This document shows positions 25,014-34,444 of a stretch of 61,173 nt of DNA, piece after piece. The stretch comes from Syntrophaceae bacterium. Its GTDB lineage: Bacteria > Desulfobacterota > BSN033 > UBA1163. The notes beneath the pieces are model-generated. The model was not told where the DNA came from. It saw only the letters and a list, made by a program, of their open reading frames with translations, and did not search any database. The stretch spans positions 1 to 61,173 of the forward strand of contig JACAEX010000010.1 of the NCBI GenBank assembly GCA_013388635.1, read 5' to 3'. Within the stretch, counting starts at the first letter, position 1. Each line of letters opens with the position of its first letter. Both the position numbers and the translations under genes were made by a program.

Positions 25014-25262
25014 ATGATCTTGTCCATTGACCTCATCCTGCTGTTCTTTGTTGTGCTGATCGCTGTGGCAGCGATCACGCTCAGAGACCTTTTGAGCGCG
25101 GTGATTCTTTTGGGGGCTTACAGTTTCCTCATGGCATTGATCTGGGTCGAACTGCAGTCCGTGGATGTGGGTTTTACCGAGGCGGCAGTCGGCGCCGGCG
25201 CCACGACCGCATTCCTTATTGCAGCTGTCTCCAGAACAACGAGGTGGGAGAAGAAGAAATGA
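25014..25262 (+). CDS. MbhD-like / MrpA C-terminal-like membrane subunit (DUF4040)
   Basis: This 82-residue protein has two or three helices, with ITLRDLLSAVILLGAYSFLMALIW and VGFTEAAVGAGATTAFLI. These match the region that in Mrp systems is the middle of the large MrpA C-terminus and in membrane-bound hydrogenase is the separate subunit MbhD. Its stop overlaps the next start (ATGA at 25259-25262). Confidence 0.82.
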   Translation: MILSIDLILLFFVVLIAVAAITLRDLLSAVILLGAYSFLMALIWVELQSVDVGFTEAAVGAGATTAFLIAAVSRTTRWEKKK

Positions 25263-25789
25263 GAGGGCTGAGGCTGATCACCCTCATTTTGATCATTCTT
25301 CTTTGCGGCCTTTTTGCTTACGTGGCCGAGGACATCCCGGTCTTTGGCGATCCGGATGCACCCGCGATCAAGTCTGTTGAGCTCTTCACCATGAAGGGAG
25401 CTGAGGGGGTCTCACTTTTAAACCGGCAGATCGTCCCGGGTCCATTATCGGGAGAGTTGGTGAGACGAGGGTTTCCGCGTCCCTCTCGTGTTGAGAAGGC
25501 AGCTGGCCGTGAGGGTGAATGGAATGGTTTCATCAAGAAAGAGGAACCCCGTTACGCAGCGGAGGAGAAGTATTATCGGATAGAGAGAGAGGGGGATGAT
25601 CTGAGGGTGTCTCGGTATGCCTTTGTCGTCCGATGGATGGAAAAAGGGTTAGAGGAAACTGCAGTTCCGAACATGGTCACCTATGGTCTGGCCGACTACC
25701 GGGGATATGACACCCTGGGAGAGACGACGGTGATCTTCACTGCGGGAGTTTCTGTGATTCTGTTGCTCAGGAGGCGAAGCAGGCTTTGA
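25259..25789 (+). CDS. MbhE-like membrane subunit
   Basis: This 176-residue protein has an N-terminal helix, a long soluble middle part (about 25-145), and a C-terminal helix preceded by MVTYGLADYRGYDTLGE. That last motif is typical of the MbhE/MrpA-terminal segment. The soluble part is longer than in the usual short MbhE subunits and contains charged Arg/Glu/Lys stretches I cannot assign. I start it at ATG 25259, coupled to the previous gene. The next gene starts at TTG 25786, overlapping this stop. Confidence 0.72.
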   Translation: MRGLRLITLILIILLCGLFAYVAEDIPVFGDPDAPAIKSVELFTMKGAEGVSLLNRQIVPGPLSGELVRRGFPRPSRVEKAAGREGEWNGFIKKEEPRYAAEEKYYRIEREGDDLRVSRYAFVVRWMEKGLEETAVPNMVTYGLADYRGYDTLGETTVIFTAGVSVILLLRRRSRL

Positions 25790-26256
25790 AGGAAGAACAG
25801 GGAGAGAGAGACGTCATCATCGAGACCGTGGCGCGTGTCATGATCCCCTTTATTCAGCTCTTCGCGCTCTACGTGATCATCCATGGAGCCGGAGGGCCAG
25901 GAGGAGGGTTCCAGGGAGGTGTTGTCTTTGCGTCGGGTTTCATCTTATATATCATCGCCTTCAACCTCGCCGGTGGAAGGAAAAGATTCCCAGAATCGGC
26001 CAATACCATTTTGAGCTCTGTAGGATTATACATCTATGCCGGCATCGGGCTCCTCGCCATCCTTTTCAGTTTTGGAGCAGCTCAGTATCTGAACTATGGA
26101 TTCATTCCCTTCACCTCCCATTTTGAAGAGAACAGGGCCCTTGGCATGGACTTTGTTGAGATGGGCATAGGGATCACGGTCATGGCGATCATCGCCTCCA
26201 TCTTCTTTGACCTCGCGGAGAAGGATGAGAAACAGAAAGAGGGAGAGGACGGATAA
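25786..26256 (+). CDS. mrpB: Mrp antiporter subunit B-like (MnhB domain)
   Basis: This 156-residue protein has four helices and the MnhB signature HGAGGPGGGFQGGVVFASGFIL, followed by a conserved membrane stretch and a charged C-terminal tail. It begins at TTG 25786 overlapping the previous stop, with AGGAGG about a dozen bases upstream. It is a core membrane subunit of Mrp and Mbh complexes. Confidence 0.88.
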   Translation: MKEEQGERDVIIETVARVMIPFIQLFALYVIIHGAGGPGGGFQGGVVFASGFILYIIAFNLAGGRKRFPESANTILSSVGLYIYAGIGLLAILFSFGAAQYLNYGFIPFTSHFEENRALGMDFVEMGIGITVMAIIASIFFDLAEKDEKQKEGEDG

Positions 26257-26340
26257 AGAGAGTTGGGAGTTTATGGTTATGACCCCGAAGTCAGGGTTGC
26301 CGGACACGAGGCAAGGATACGATAAGAGGGGGTTAAGATA

Positions 26341-26739
26341 ATGGAGTGGTTTATCGCAAAGATCTTCGCCAAGTATAATTACTGGATCTTTATCATCCTG
26401 ATGATGATCGGTTTCTACGGGATCGTTGCAAAGGATAACCTCATCAAGAAGATCATCGGCCTCAACATATTCCAGACGGCGATCTTTCTGTATTTTATCT
26501 CCCTGGGAGCGGTCAGGGGCGGAACAGCCCCCATCGTCGACGAAGAGATCATCCGCAAGGGATATGTCTATGCCAATCCGCTTCCCCATGTCCTTATCCT
26601 GACGGCCATTGTCGTCTCTGTAGCCACGACAGCGGTCGCCCTTTCCCTGGTGATCCGTATGAACCAGGAGTACGGCACAATCGAAGAGAGCGAAATTATC
26701 CAGAAGCTGGGTGAAGGAGGAATGACCCGGACCGATTAG
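26341..26739 (+). CDS. mrpC: Mrp antiporter subunit C-like (NuoK-type)
   Basis: This 132-residue protein has three membrane helices. GLNIFQTAIFLYFI and PLPHVLILTAIVVSVATTAVALSLVIR match MrpC/MbhG/NuoK, and the latter is the conserved third helix. It follows MrpB by an 84-base gap. A 145-base heptad-repeat spacer separates it from the first large antiporter subunit. Confidence 0.88.
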   Translation: MEWFIAKIFAKYNYWIFIILMMIGFYGIVAKDNLIKKIIGLNIFQTAIFLYFISLGAVRGGTAPIVDEEIIRKGYVYANPLPHVLILTAIVVSVATTAVALSLVIRMNQEYGTIEESEIIQKLGEGGMTRTD

Positions 26740-26775
26740 ACCATGGCTCGGGCTGGATCAAAGTTACGAGGCCTG

Positions 26776-26850
26776 AAAATGGACGATGAACGATGAACCA
26801 TGAATGATGAACAAAAGACAATGAACTGTTGATCGTCCATCGTCGTTACC
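26776..26850. repeat. heptad repeat (GACGATG/AACGATG type)
   Basis: Seven-base units GACGATG, AACGATG, AACCATG, AATGATG and GACAATG are followed by the partly complementary GATCGTC and CATCGTC. The gap lies within the antiporter cluster between mrpC-like and mrpD-like genes. Confidence 0.75.
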
Positions 26851-26884
26851 GTGAGAAGGGCCGCTTCATTTTCTAATTGGGACT

Positions 26885-28423
26885 ATGTTAAGTTTTGTGG
26901 AACATCTTCCTGTCCTGGTGGTCGTCATCTCGCTCCTGTCTGCGATCACGATCTTCATCACAGGATGGATCAACAAAAAAACGGCCTGGTACATCTCCAC
27001 CGCCACCCTTCTCAGCCAATTCATCTCTTCCATCTTTATCTTACATCATGTCATGACCGTGGGTCCCATCCGTTACCGGCTGGGAGGATGGGTGCCGCCC
27101 TGGGGGATCGAGTATGTGATGGATGCACTCAACGCTTATGTCCTGGTCATCCTTCTCTTCCTCGGTCTGGTCTGCGTCATCTATTCAAAAAGAAATATTG
27201 ACCATGAACTCCCTGATAAGGGCGTCTCCTTTTATACCGTTTACCAGCTGCTGATTACCGGGCTCTGCGGCATCACGGTCACGGGCGATATTTTCAACAT
27301 GTACGTTTTCATTGAGATTACATCCCTTTCCGCTTATGCCCTCATCGCATCAAGAGGCAAGATCGCCCTGAAGGCCAGCTTTACCTATCTGGTTCTGGGT
27401 TCCATTGGTGCCTGTTTCTTCCTGCTGGGAATAGGGTTTCTCTATTCGGTGACCGGTTCGCTCAACATCCATGACCTGTCCTTGCTGCTGCCTCCCTTGT
27501 ACGGCAACAGAGTGGTGCTGGCAGCCTTTGTCTTCTTCATCGTGGGATTGAGCATCAAGATGGCCCTCTTCCCGCTTCATACTTGGCTGCCCGATGCCCA
27601 TGCCTTTGCCCCCGCGGAGATCAGCGCGATGCTCTCCGGCATCATCATTGAGATTTCGACCTATGCCTTCATCCGGGTGGCCTTCTCCGTATTCACGGCC
27701 AGGTTTCTTCAGTCGCTACCTGTATTCGACATCCTTTGCTGGCTGGCCGCAGCCGCAATTATCATCGGCTCGGTTCTCGCCATCAGCCAGACGAATTTAA
27801 AAAGGATGCTGGCCTATTCGAGCGTTGCCAATATGGGTTATATCGTTTTGGCCCTCGGCCTGTCGATCTCTGCACGGAAAGCGCCCTGGGGGGGGCTCAA
27901 CCCTTCCATGATGCATATCCTGAATCACGCTTTGATGAAGGGATGCCTCTTTCTCGTCGCGGGCGCATTCATCTATAAGGCGGATCTCTGGGAGATCAGG
28001 GATTTTCGAGGATTGGGGAGAAGGATGCCCTACACCTGCGCTGCATTTGTGATCGCCGCACTCTCCATGATCGGGATCCCGCCGAGTGTGGGTTTTGTAT
28101 CGAAGCTCTATATCATCCTTGCCTCCATCGAGGCAAAGAAATTCTTCTTCGTGCCCGTTCTGCTCCTCAGTTCTCTTCTGAATCTGATCTACTTCTGGCG
28201 TGTGATCGAAACGATGTATATGAAGAGGGTCGAAGGGAAGGACTCTGCCCATACCTCCCATGAACTTCATCTCCAAAAGGAAGAAATCCCCCTCGGCATG
28301 CTGGCGCCGATCTGGGTGTTGGCTTCTCTCTGCGTCATCATGGGAATTCTTTGGCTCGCCAACATTCCCATCCCCCTCCTGAATCAGATCAATTCCACTT
28401 TTGGACTGGGCGGAATACGATGA
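26885..28423 (+). CDS. mrpD: large antiporter-type subunit 1 (MrpD/MbhH/NuoN-like)
   Basis: This is a 512-residue, about 14-helix membrane protein of the proton-pumping complex I family. The helix-5 glutamate is present (FNMYVFIEITSLSAYALI). The helix-7 lysine is in GLSIKMALFPLHTWLPDAH. In the next helix the usual lysine before GxYALxR reads glutamate here (IIIEISTYAFIR). The later HALMKGCLFLVAG lysine is present. These residues normally line the proton or cation path. The stop overlaps the next antiporter gene (ATGA), so two large subunits are translated together. Confidence 0.88.
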   Translation: MLSFVEHLPVLVVVISLLSAITIFITGWINKKTAWYISTATLLSQFISSIFILHHVMTVGPIRYRLGGWVPPWGIEYVMDALNAYVLVILLFLGLVCVIYSKRNIDHELPDKGVSFYTVYQLLITGLCGITVTGDIFNMYVFIEITSLSAYALIASRGKIALKASFTYLVLGSIGACFFLLGIGFLYSVTGSLNIHDLSLLLPPLYGNRVVLAAFVFFIVGLSIKMALFPLHTWLPDAHAFAPAEISAMLSGIIIEISTYAFIRVAFSVFTARFLQSLPVFDILCWLAAAAIIIGSVLAISQTNLKRMLAYSSVANMGYIVLALGLSISARKAPWGGLNPSMMHILNHALMKGCLFLVAGAFIYKADLWEIRDFRGLGRRMPYTCAAFVIAALSMIGIPPSVGFVSKLYIILASIEAKKFFFVPVLLLSSLLNLIYFWRVIETMYMKRVEGKDSAHTSHELHLQKEEIPLGMLAPIWVLASLCVIMGILWLANIPIPLLNQINSTFGLGGIR

Positions 28424-29913
28424 TGGAGATACCGGAGACTCTTAAACCTCTCTTTGCTCTCGGATGCCCTGCGCTGGCCGCGATCCTCATTCTGGTCTTC
28501 GGCAGAAGACCAAATCTCAGGGAAGGCGTGACCCTGTTGGCAAGCCTCTCGCAGTTCTCGATCATTCTCTCCATGGCCTCCAGGGTCGTGTCCGGAGTGA
28601 AGATCCAATCCTATCTCTTTCCTATTGTCCCGGGCATCTCCTTTGGATTTCGCGTGGATGCCTTTGGTCTTCTGTTTGCGCTTACTGCTTCTTCCCTTTG
28701 GATTTTGGTCTCCATATATTCCATCGGGTATATGCGCGCATTGAAGGAACATGCCCAAACGCGCTTTTATTTCTGCTTTGCCCTTGCGATCTTAGGGGCA
28801 GTGGGCGTTGCCCTCTCCGGGAATCTGGTTACGATGTATATCTTCTACGAGATCCTGACCATCTCCACCTATCCATTGGTTGCCCATGAACAATCCCAGG
28901 AAGCGATTTTTGCTGGAAGAAAGTATCTTGCTTATTTGCTGACCTCGGGCGTCTTTCTCCTGGCGGCCATTGTGTTTACCTATGCCACAGCGCAGACGAC
29001 CGATTTCAACCCAGGAGGCATCCTGTCGCTCACCTCTTCATCCCGGTCGACATTAATCACCCTGTTCATCCTCTTCATCCTTGGATTCATGAAAGCGGCT
29101 TATATGCCTTTCCATTCCTGGCTCCCAGCGGCCATGGTGGCACCCACTCCGGTGAGCGCCCTTTTACATGCGGTCGCTGTGGTGAAAGCTGGTGTCTTTG
29201 GTATTGTCAGAACCGTAGCTTATATCTATGGAATCGATTTGATGCGGGAACTCGGGCTTGGTATTCTGCTTGCCTCCTTTGCTGGGGTTACGATGATTGT
29301 CGCTTCCCTTTTTGCGATCGCCCAGGACAATTTGAAAAGAAGGCTGGCTTACTCGACTATCAGTCAACTCTCATACATTGTCTTTGGCGTTGCGCTTCTG
29401 AGTCCTATGGGCATCACAGGGGCCATCCTGCACATCCCCTTTCACGGATTTATGAAGATCACCCTTTTTCTCTGTGCGGGTTCCATTCTTGTTGCTTCTG
29501 GGAAAAAGAACATCAGTGAGATGGGAGGCATCGGACATTCCATGCCCATCACAATGCTGGCCTTTACTGTTGGAGCCCTCGGGATGTGTGGTCTACCTCC
29601 TGCCTGTGGATTCGTCAGCAAATGGTTCCTCGGTTTAGGCACAGTAGAAGCGGACAGCCTCCTCTTTTTAGCGGTGCTGCTGATCAGTTCCCTGCTGGAT
29701 GTGGTCTACTTCTTCCCCATAGTGTACATCGCTTTCTTTGGCGATCGGGAAAGAGGAACATTGAATCTGAGCGAAGGAAGGATGATGAAAGAAGCACCCT
29801 TGTCCATGGTTATACCGCTGAGCATCACTGCCCTTTTTTCCATTATTTTCTCTTTCCCGAATCCCATTACCAGTATGTTGTTCGACCTTGTCAGGCTGGC
29901 GATTAGTCATTGA
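28420..29913 (+). CDS. large antiporter-type subunit 2 (MrpD/NuoM-like)
   Basis: This 497-residue paralogue keeps every expected path residue. There is a glutamate in TMYIFYEILTISTYPL, a lysine in GFMKAAYMPFHSWLPAAM, a lysine in AVAVVKAGVFGIVR, and a lysine in GFMKITLFLCAGS. It begins at ATG 28420 overlapping the previous stop. With its neighbours it gives this cluster three large antiporter subunits rather than the two of classical Mrp. It ends with AGGAGGTG, leading to a small membrane protein. Confidence 0.88.
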   Translation: MMEIPETLKPLFALGCPALAAILILVFGRRPNLREGVTLLASLSQFSIILSMASRVVSGVKIQSYLFPIVPGISFGFRVDAFGLLFALTASSLWILVSIYSIGYMRALKEHAQTRFYFCFALAILGAVGVALSGNLVTMYIFYEILTISTYPLVAHEQSQEAIFAGRKYLAYLLTSGVFLLAAIVFTYATAQTTDFNPGGILSLTSSSRSTLITLFILFILGFMKAAYMPFHSWLPAAMVAPTPVSALLHAVAVVKAGVFGIVRTVAYIYGIDLMRELGLGILLASFAGVTMIVASLFAIAQDNLKRRLAYSTISQLSYIVFGVALLSPMGITGAILHIPFHGFMKITLFLCAGSILVASGKKNISEMGGIGHSMPITMLAFTVGALGMCGLPPACGFVSKWFLGLGTVEADSLLFLAVLLISSLLDVVYFFPIVYIAFFGDRERGTLNLSEGRMMKEAPLSMVIPLSITALFSIIFSFPNPITSMLFDLVRLAISH

Positions 29914-29931
29914 GGAGGTGAATGGATCAGG

Positions 29932-30171
29932 ATGAAAATTAAGGTCAAACATTTGTTCGGGGTTCTTTATGGATGCCTTTTTTTAAGTATTTTGGCGGGT
30001 TTTTTTGTTCATCTCTATCTTCATCCTGAAGTCCACTTTTTTTGGGAAAGGTTACCGGTTTTCAGTGCCGTATATGGCTTTATCGGTTGTATTATGATCA
30101 TCCTTGGTTCAAAAGCGATAGGGCATCTTTGGCTGCAGAAAGATGAAGATTATTATGAGAAACACGAATAA
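29932..30171 (+). CDS. small two-helix membrane protein in the antiporter cluster
   Basis: This 79-residue protein has hydrophobic helices at about 8-28 and 41-60 and a charged C-terminal tail rich in Asp, Glu, Tyr and Lys. I do not recognise the family. It is AT-richer than its neighbours. AGGAGG (29913-29918) is better spaced for a 6-codon mini-frame at 29922 (ATG to TAA, overlapping this start) than for the ATG at 29932. It sits between the second and third large antiporter subunits, 20 bases before the latter, so it is probably an accessory subunit. Confidence 0.6.
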   Translation: MKIKVKHLFGVLYGCLFLSILAGFFVHLYLHPEVHFFWERLPVFSAVYGFIGCIMIILGSKAIGHLWLQKDEDYYEKHE

Positions 30172-30191
30172 ATTCGGGGGCGAGGACATAG

Positions 30192-32042
30192 ATGACTGAG
30201 TGGTTTCATCCTGGGCTCATTTACCTCATTGGGGCACTTCTGATTCCCTTGTTCAGGGGAAGGCTGAAAAAGGTTTATCTTCTCTCTCTTCCTATCCTGG
30301 CTTTTGTCAACCTTCTGCTCATATCAAATGGGTTTTTTTTACCGGAAGGAAAAACATGGGTTCTTCCTTTCCTGGGGTATGATCTGGTCCTTGGCAGGAT
30401 TGACAGGCTAAGCATGGTTTTCGCCTATGTCTTTGTCATCGCCTCCTTCTGCATGATGCTCTATGCTCTCCATGTCAAGGAGGAGGGAGAACATGTGGCT
30501 GCCTATCTCTACGTCGGTAGCACCTTGGGAGTCGTTTTTGCAGGGGACCTCTTTACCCTCTTCTTCTTTTGGGAGGTGATGGCATGGTCTGCACTCTATC
30601 TCATCTGGTATCGAAAAACGAGGGCTGCCTACGGAGCCGGCCTTCGATATATCCTGGTCCACTTTTTCGGCGGCCTTTGTTTGCTGGGAGGAATTCTCCT
30701 CCATTTCCACGCAACCGGTTCGATTGCCTTTGAAATCTTTCCGTGGGGAGGTGAGTCGAGCGGAATCCCTTTAGCTTCCGTTCTCATCCTCCTCGCCTTC
30801 GTCATTAATGCCGCTGTCCCTCCCTTCCATGCATGGCTGTCTGATGCCTATCCTGAAGCAACGGTTACAGGAGCAGTATTTTTAACTGCTTTTACTACGA
30901 AGAGTGCCATTTATGCGCTGATCAGGGGTTTCCCGGGTTTGGAGATCCTCGTATGGTCAGGGGCCATCATGGCGGTGTATGGGGTGGTCTTTGCTGTTCT
31001 TGAAAATGATATCAGGAGGCTTTTGGCCTACCATATTATTTCCCAGGTAGGCTACATGGTCGCCGGGGTCGGGATGGGCGTGATGGGAACAGCCGCCGGA
31101 GAGATGGCTCTCAATGGGGCCGCGGCCCACGCCTTCTGTCACATTTTGTATAAGGCTCTCCTTTTCATGGGGGCGGGAGCAGTCCTTCATGTTACCGGGA
31201 GGAGTAAACTGACAGAACTGGGGGGCCTATACAGATACATGCCCGTTACATTCCATCTTTATATGGTGGGTGCTTATTCGATTTCTGGATTCCCCTTATT
31301 CAATGGATTTGTGAGCAAGACAATGGTCGTCCAAGCCTCAGCGATGTGGCATATGCCAATAGTGTGGCTGATGCTCGAAGGCGCATCCATAGGAACATTT
31401 CTCCATACAGGGCTGAAACTTCCCTGGGGGACCTGGTTTGCAAAGGATAAACCTGTATGCGAAGGTAAGGAACCTCCTATGAATATGCTCGTTGCGATGG
31501 GCCTTACCTCCTTTTTGTGCATCGTTCTTGGGGTGTATCCTAAGCTCCTTTATGACCTGCTTCCTTATCCTGTTCATTATCAACCTTACGCACCTGCCCA
31601 TTTGGTCTCCATGTCTCAACTTCTCGGGTTTACTTTTATCGCCTTTTGGCTTTTGAGAAGAAAGCTCTATGGCGAACGGACCATCACGCTCGATACCGAT
31701 TGGTTCTATCGTTTTGCTGGCAAATGGGTGATTTGGTTCTGCGAAAAACCTCTGATGGCCTTCGCAGACTTTGTTGATGAGAAGGTGATGGACCTGGTCC
31801 ATTTTCTCGTCTGGTTTAGCAGGAATCCGGCGGCGGCTTTAAACATAAAGGGAAAAGAATTGAAGTTGAAGGCCGGGATGCTGGTTTCAAACCCTGTAGG
31901 GCTGAGGGAATATGAACGAATGATCGAAGAGGAGAGGAAAAGATATCCCGGAGAACTTCCAAAATTGACATTGGGCGCTTCCCTCGTCTTAGTCCTCCTC
32001 TCCTTTTCTGTCTATCTAATTCTATACCTATTGGTGAAGTAA
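30192..32042 (+). CDS. large antiporter-type subunit 3 (NuoL/MrpA-like)
   Basis: This 616-residue protein is the longest of the three antiporter subunits. The core helices show the helix-5 glutamate in LFFFWEVMAWSALYLIW and a lysine in TAFTTKSAIYALIR, plus HILYKALLFMGAG. The expected helix-7 lysine reads asparagine (FVINAAVPPFHAWLSDA). After the core is a C-terminal extension (about 480-616) with amphipathic stretches (VIWFCEKPLMAFADFVDEK) and a final helix. This recalls the lateral helix of NuoL-type subunits that clamps the complex. It is the last gene of the cluster and is followed by a short gap and the LacI-type regulator. Confidence 0.85.
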   Translation: MTEWFHPGLIYLIGALLIPLFRGRLKKVYLLSLPILAFVNLLLISNGFFLPEGKTWVLPFLGYDLVLGRIDRLSMVFAYVFVIASFCMMLYALHVKEEGEHVAAYLYVGSTLGVVFAGDLFTLFFFWEVMAWSALYLIWYRKTRAAYGAGLRYILVHFFGGLCLLGGILLHFHATGSIAFEIFPWGGESSGIPLASVLILLAFVINAAVPPFHAWLSDAYPEATVTGAVFLTAFTTKSAIYALIRGFPGLEILVWSGAIMAVYGVVFAVLENDIRRLLAYHIISQVGYMVAGVGMGVMGTAAGEMALNGAAAHAFCHILYKALLFMGAGAVLHVTGRSKLTELGGLYRYMPVTFHLYMVGAYSISGFPLFNGFVSKTMVVQASAMWHMPIVWLMLEGASIGTFLHTGLKLPWGTWFAKDKPVCEGKEPPMNMLVAMGLTSFLCIVLGVYPKLLYDLLPYPVHYQPYAPAHLVSMSQLLGFTFIAFWLLRRKLYGERTITLDTDWFYRFAGKWVIWFCEKPLMAFADFVDEKVMDLVHFLVWFSRNPAAALNIKGKELKLKAGMLVSNPVGLREYERMIEEERKRYPGELPKLTLGASLVLVLLSFSVYLILYLLVK

Positions 32043-32094
32043 GCGGGACAGTTAGTTTTTAAGTTTTTGATTTTATAAGCAAATTCGAACCGGA

Positions 32095-32133
32095 TTGAAA
32101 ACCTGAGACCATTGTGTTATCGTTAACGCAAAA
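32095..32133 (+). promoter_or_regulatory. LacI-type promoter-operator of the regulator gene
   Basis: TTGAAA (32095-32100), 17 bases, then TATCGTTAACGCAA. The near-palindrome GTTATCGTTAAC (32116-32127) covers the -10 box. The layout aligns base for base with 22028-22064. Transcription would start near 32130, so the message is almost leaderless. This suggests autoregulation. Confidence 0.7.
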
Positions 32134-32135
32134 GG

Positions 32136-33236
32136 ATGAAAAAGAGGATCACCATAAAGGATATTGCCCGAATGGCCAATGTCTCTCATACCACGGTCTC
32201 AAGGGCGCTCAATAACAAATCCCGTATCCGGACTGAGACAAAAGAAAGAATTCTTTCCATTGCAAGAGAGTTAAACTACCAGCCTGACTTCATCGCGCGA
32301 AGTCTCGTGATGAGACGAACCAAGACCTTAGGCCTTGTCATCACGACCATCGCCAACCCTTTTTACACGGAGCTGGCCCAAGGGATCGAAACGACGGCCA
32401 GGGGATTGGGATACAATATCATTCTCTGCTCTACCCAGAATGATCTGTTGAACGAAAAACAGTATATTGACATGCTACGGAGCAAGGGTGTAGATGGTAT
32501 TATCTTCACCTCCGCTCAATTAGGCGATCCCAATATCTGTGCTTTGGCGGAGGAGGGGTTTCCGATCATCCTGGTCAATCGGAGGACTTATCATCCCGTC
32601 GTCAAGGAGAGGGTGGACTATGTGGGGGTGGATAACACCCTCGGCGGCTTTTTGGCCGTTGAACACTTGGTCAGGCTTGGCCATAAAAGGATCGGGATGA
32701 TCGGCGGATCCTCAGAATCCTCTGTGGGCTTCGAACGTCTGGAGGGTGGGAAAAGAGCGTTCGAGACTTACCAGATCGAGAAAAGGGATGAATACTTTGT
32801 GGAGGGTGATTTCTTAAAAGAGTCGGGCTATCAAGGGGCCAGGCGTTTTCTCAAAATGGCGGAGCCGCCAACCGCCATCTTTGCTACAAACGATTACATG
32901 GCACTGGGTGCTTATCAGGCGATCCTCGAGGAAGGGGTGAAGATCCCGGAGGAGATGGCGTTAGTCGGATTTAACGATATTGAATTTACTTCGATGAAAG
33001 GAATTGAGCTGACCACGATCGGCCAAAAAAAGTTTGAGATGGGGGCTCTGGCTGTAAAGATGCTGGTGGAGAGGGTTGAAGGGGGTGAGATGAAGCCCCT
33101 GGGCAAGGAGGTCTTGTTGAAGCCTGAACTGATCATCCGGAGGACCTGTGGATTCCATTTGAAAGGCTATCAGATAGATTCTCGAAAAAGGCATGGGGTA
33201 AATCATATTATATCCGAAGCACGGCATCCTAAATAA
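32136..33236 (+). CDS. LacI-family transcriptional regulator
   Basis: This 366-residue repressor-type protein has an N-terminal helix-turn-helix ITIKDIARMANVSHTTVSRAL (about 5-25), the hinge region, and then a periplasmic-binding-protein-like effector domain (about 60-335) with TLGLVITTIANPFYTELA, DGIIFTSA and FATNDYMALGAYQAI. The start at ATG 32136 matches the family, with no ribosome site because the operator abuts the start. It probably binds GTTAACGTTAAC-type sites before itself and before the carboxyltransferase gene, so it may sense a central-carbon metabolite or sugar phosphate. The effector is unknown. The C-terminal about 30 residues are basic. Confidence 0.92.
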   Translation: MKKRITIKDIARMANVSHTTVSRALNNKSRIRTETKERILSIARELNYQPDFIARSLVMRRTKTLGLVITTIANPFYTELAQGIETTARGLGYNIILCSTQNDLLNEKQYIDMLRSKGVDGIIFTSAQLGDPNICALAEEGFPIILVNRRTYHPVVKERVDYVGVDNTLGGFLAVEHLVRLGHKRIGMIGGSSESSVGFERLEGGKRAFETYQIEKRDEYFVEGDFLKESGYQGARRFLKMAEPPTAIFATNDYMALGAYQAILEEGVKIPEEMALVGFNDIEFTSMKGIELTTIGQKKFEMGALAVKMLVERVEGGEMKPLGKEVLLKPELIIRRTCGFHLKGYQIDSRKRHGVNHIISEARHPK

Positions 33237-33240
33237 CTAC

Positions 33241-34286
<1,046 letters not shown>

Positions 34287-34440
34287 TCGTGAATGGTGAA
34301 TCGTGTTGGTGAATCGTAGGGAAAAATCTATCGATAGATGGCCGCCGGTTTATTCTTCACGACTCACGAATCACGATTCACGGATCACGCCTGCGTGCTG
34401 GAACGTAGGCACTTCGGCGTACAGACACGGATCACGAGGA
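34287..34440. repeat. heptad inverted repeat (GTGAATC / TCACGAN type)
   Basis: Left units GTGAATG and GTGAATC are answered by five clean right units: TCACGAC, TCACGAA, TCACGAT, TCACGGA and TCACGCC. The element contains an extra GC-richer insertion near 34388-34425. It fills the gap between malate dehydrogenase and fumarase. Confidence 0.85.
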
Positions 34441-34444
34441 TAAG

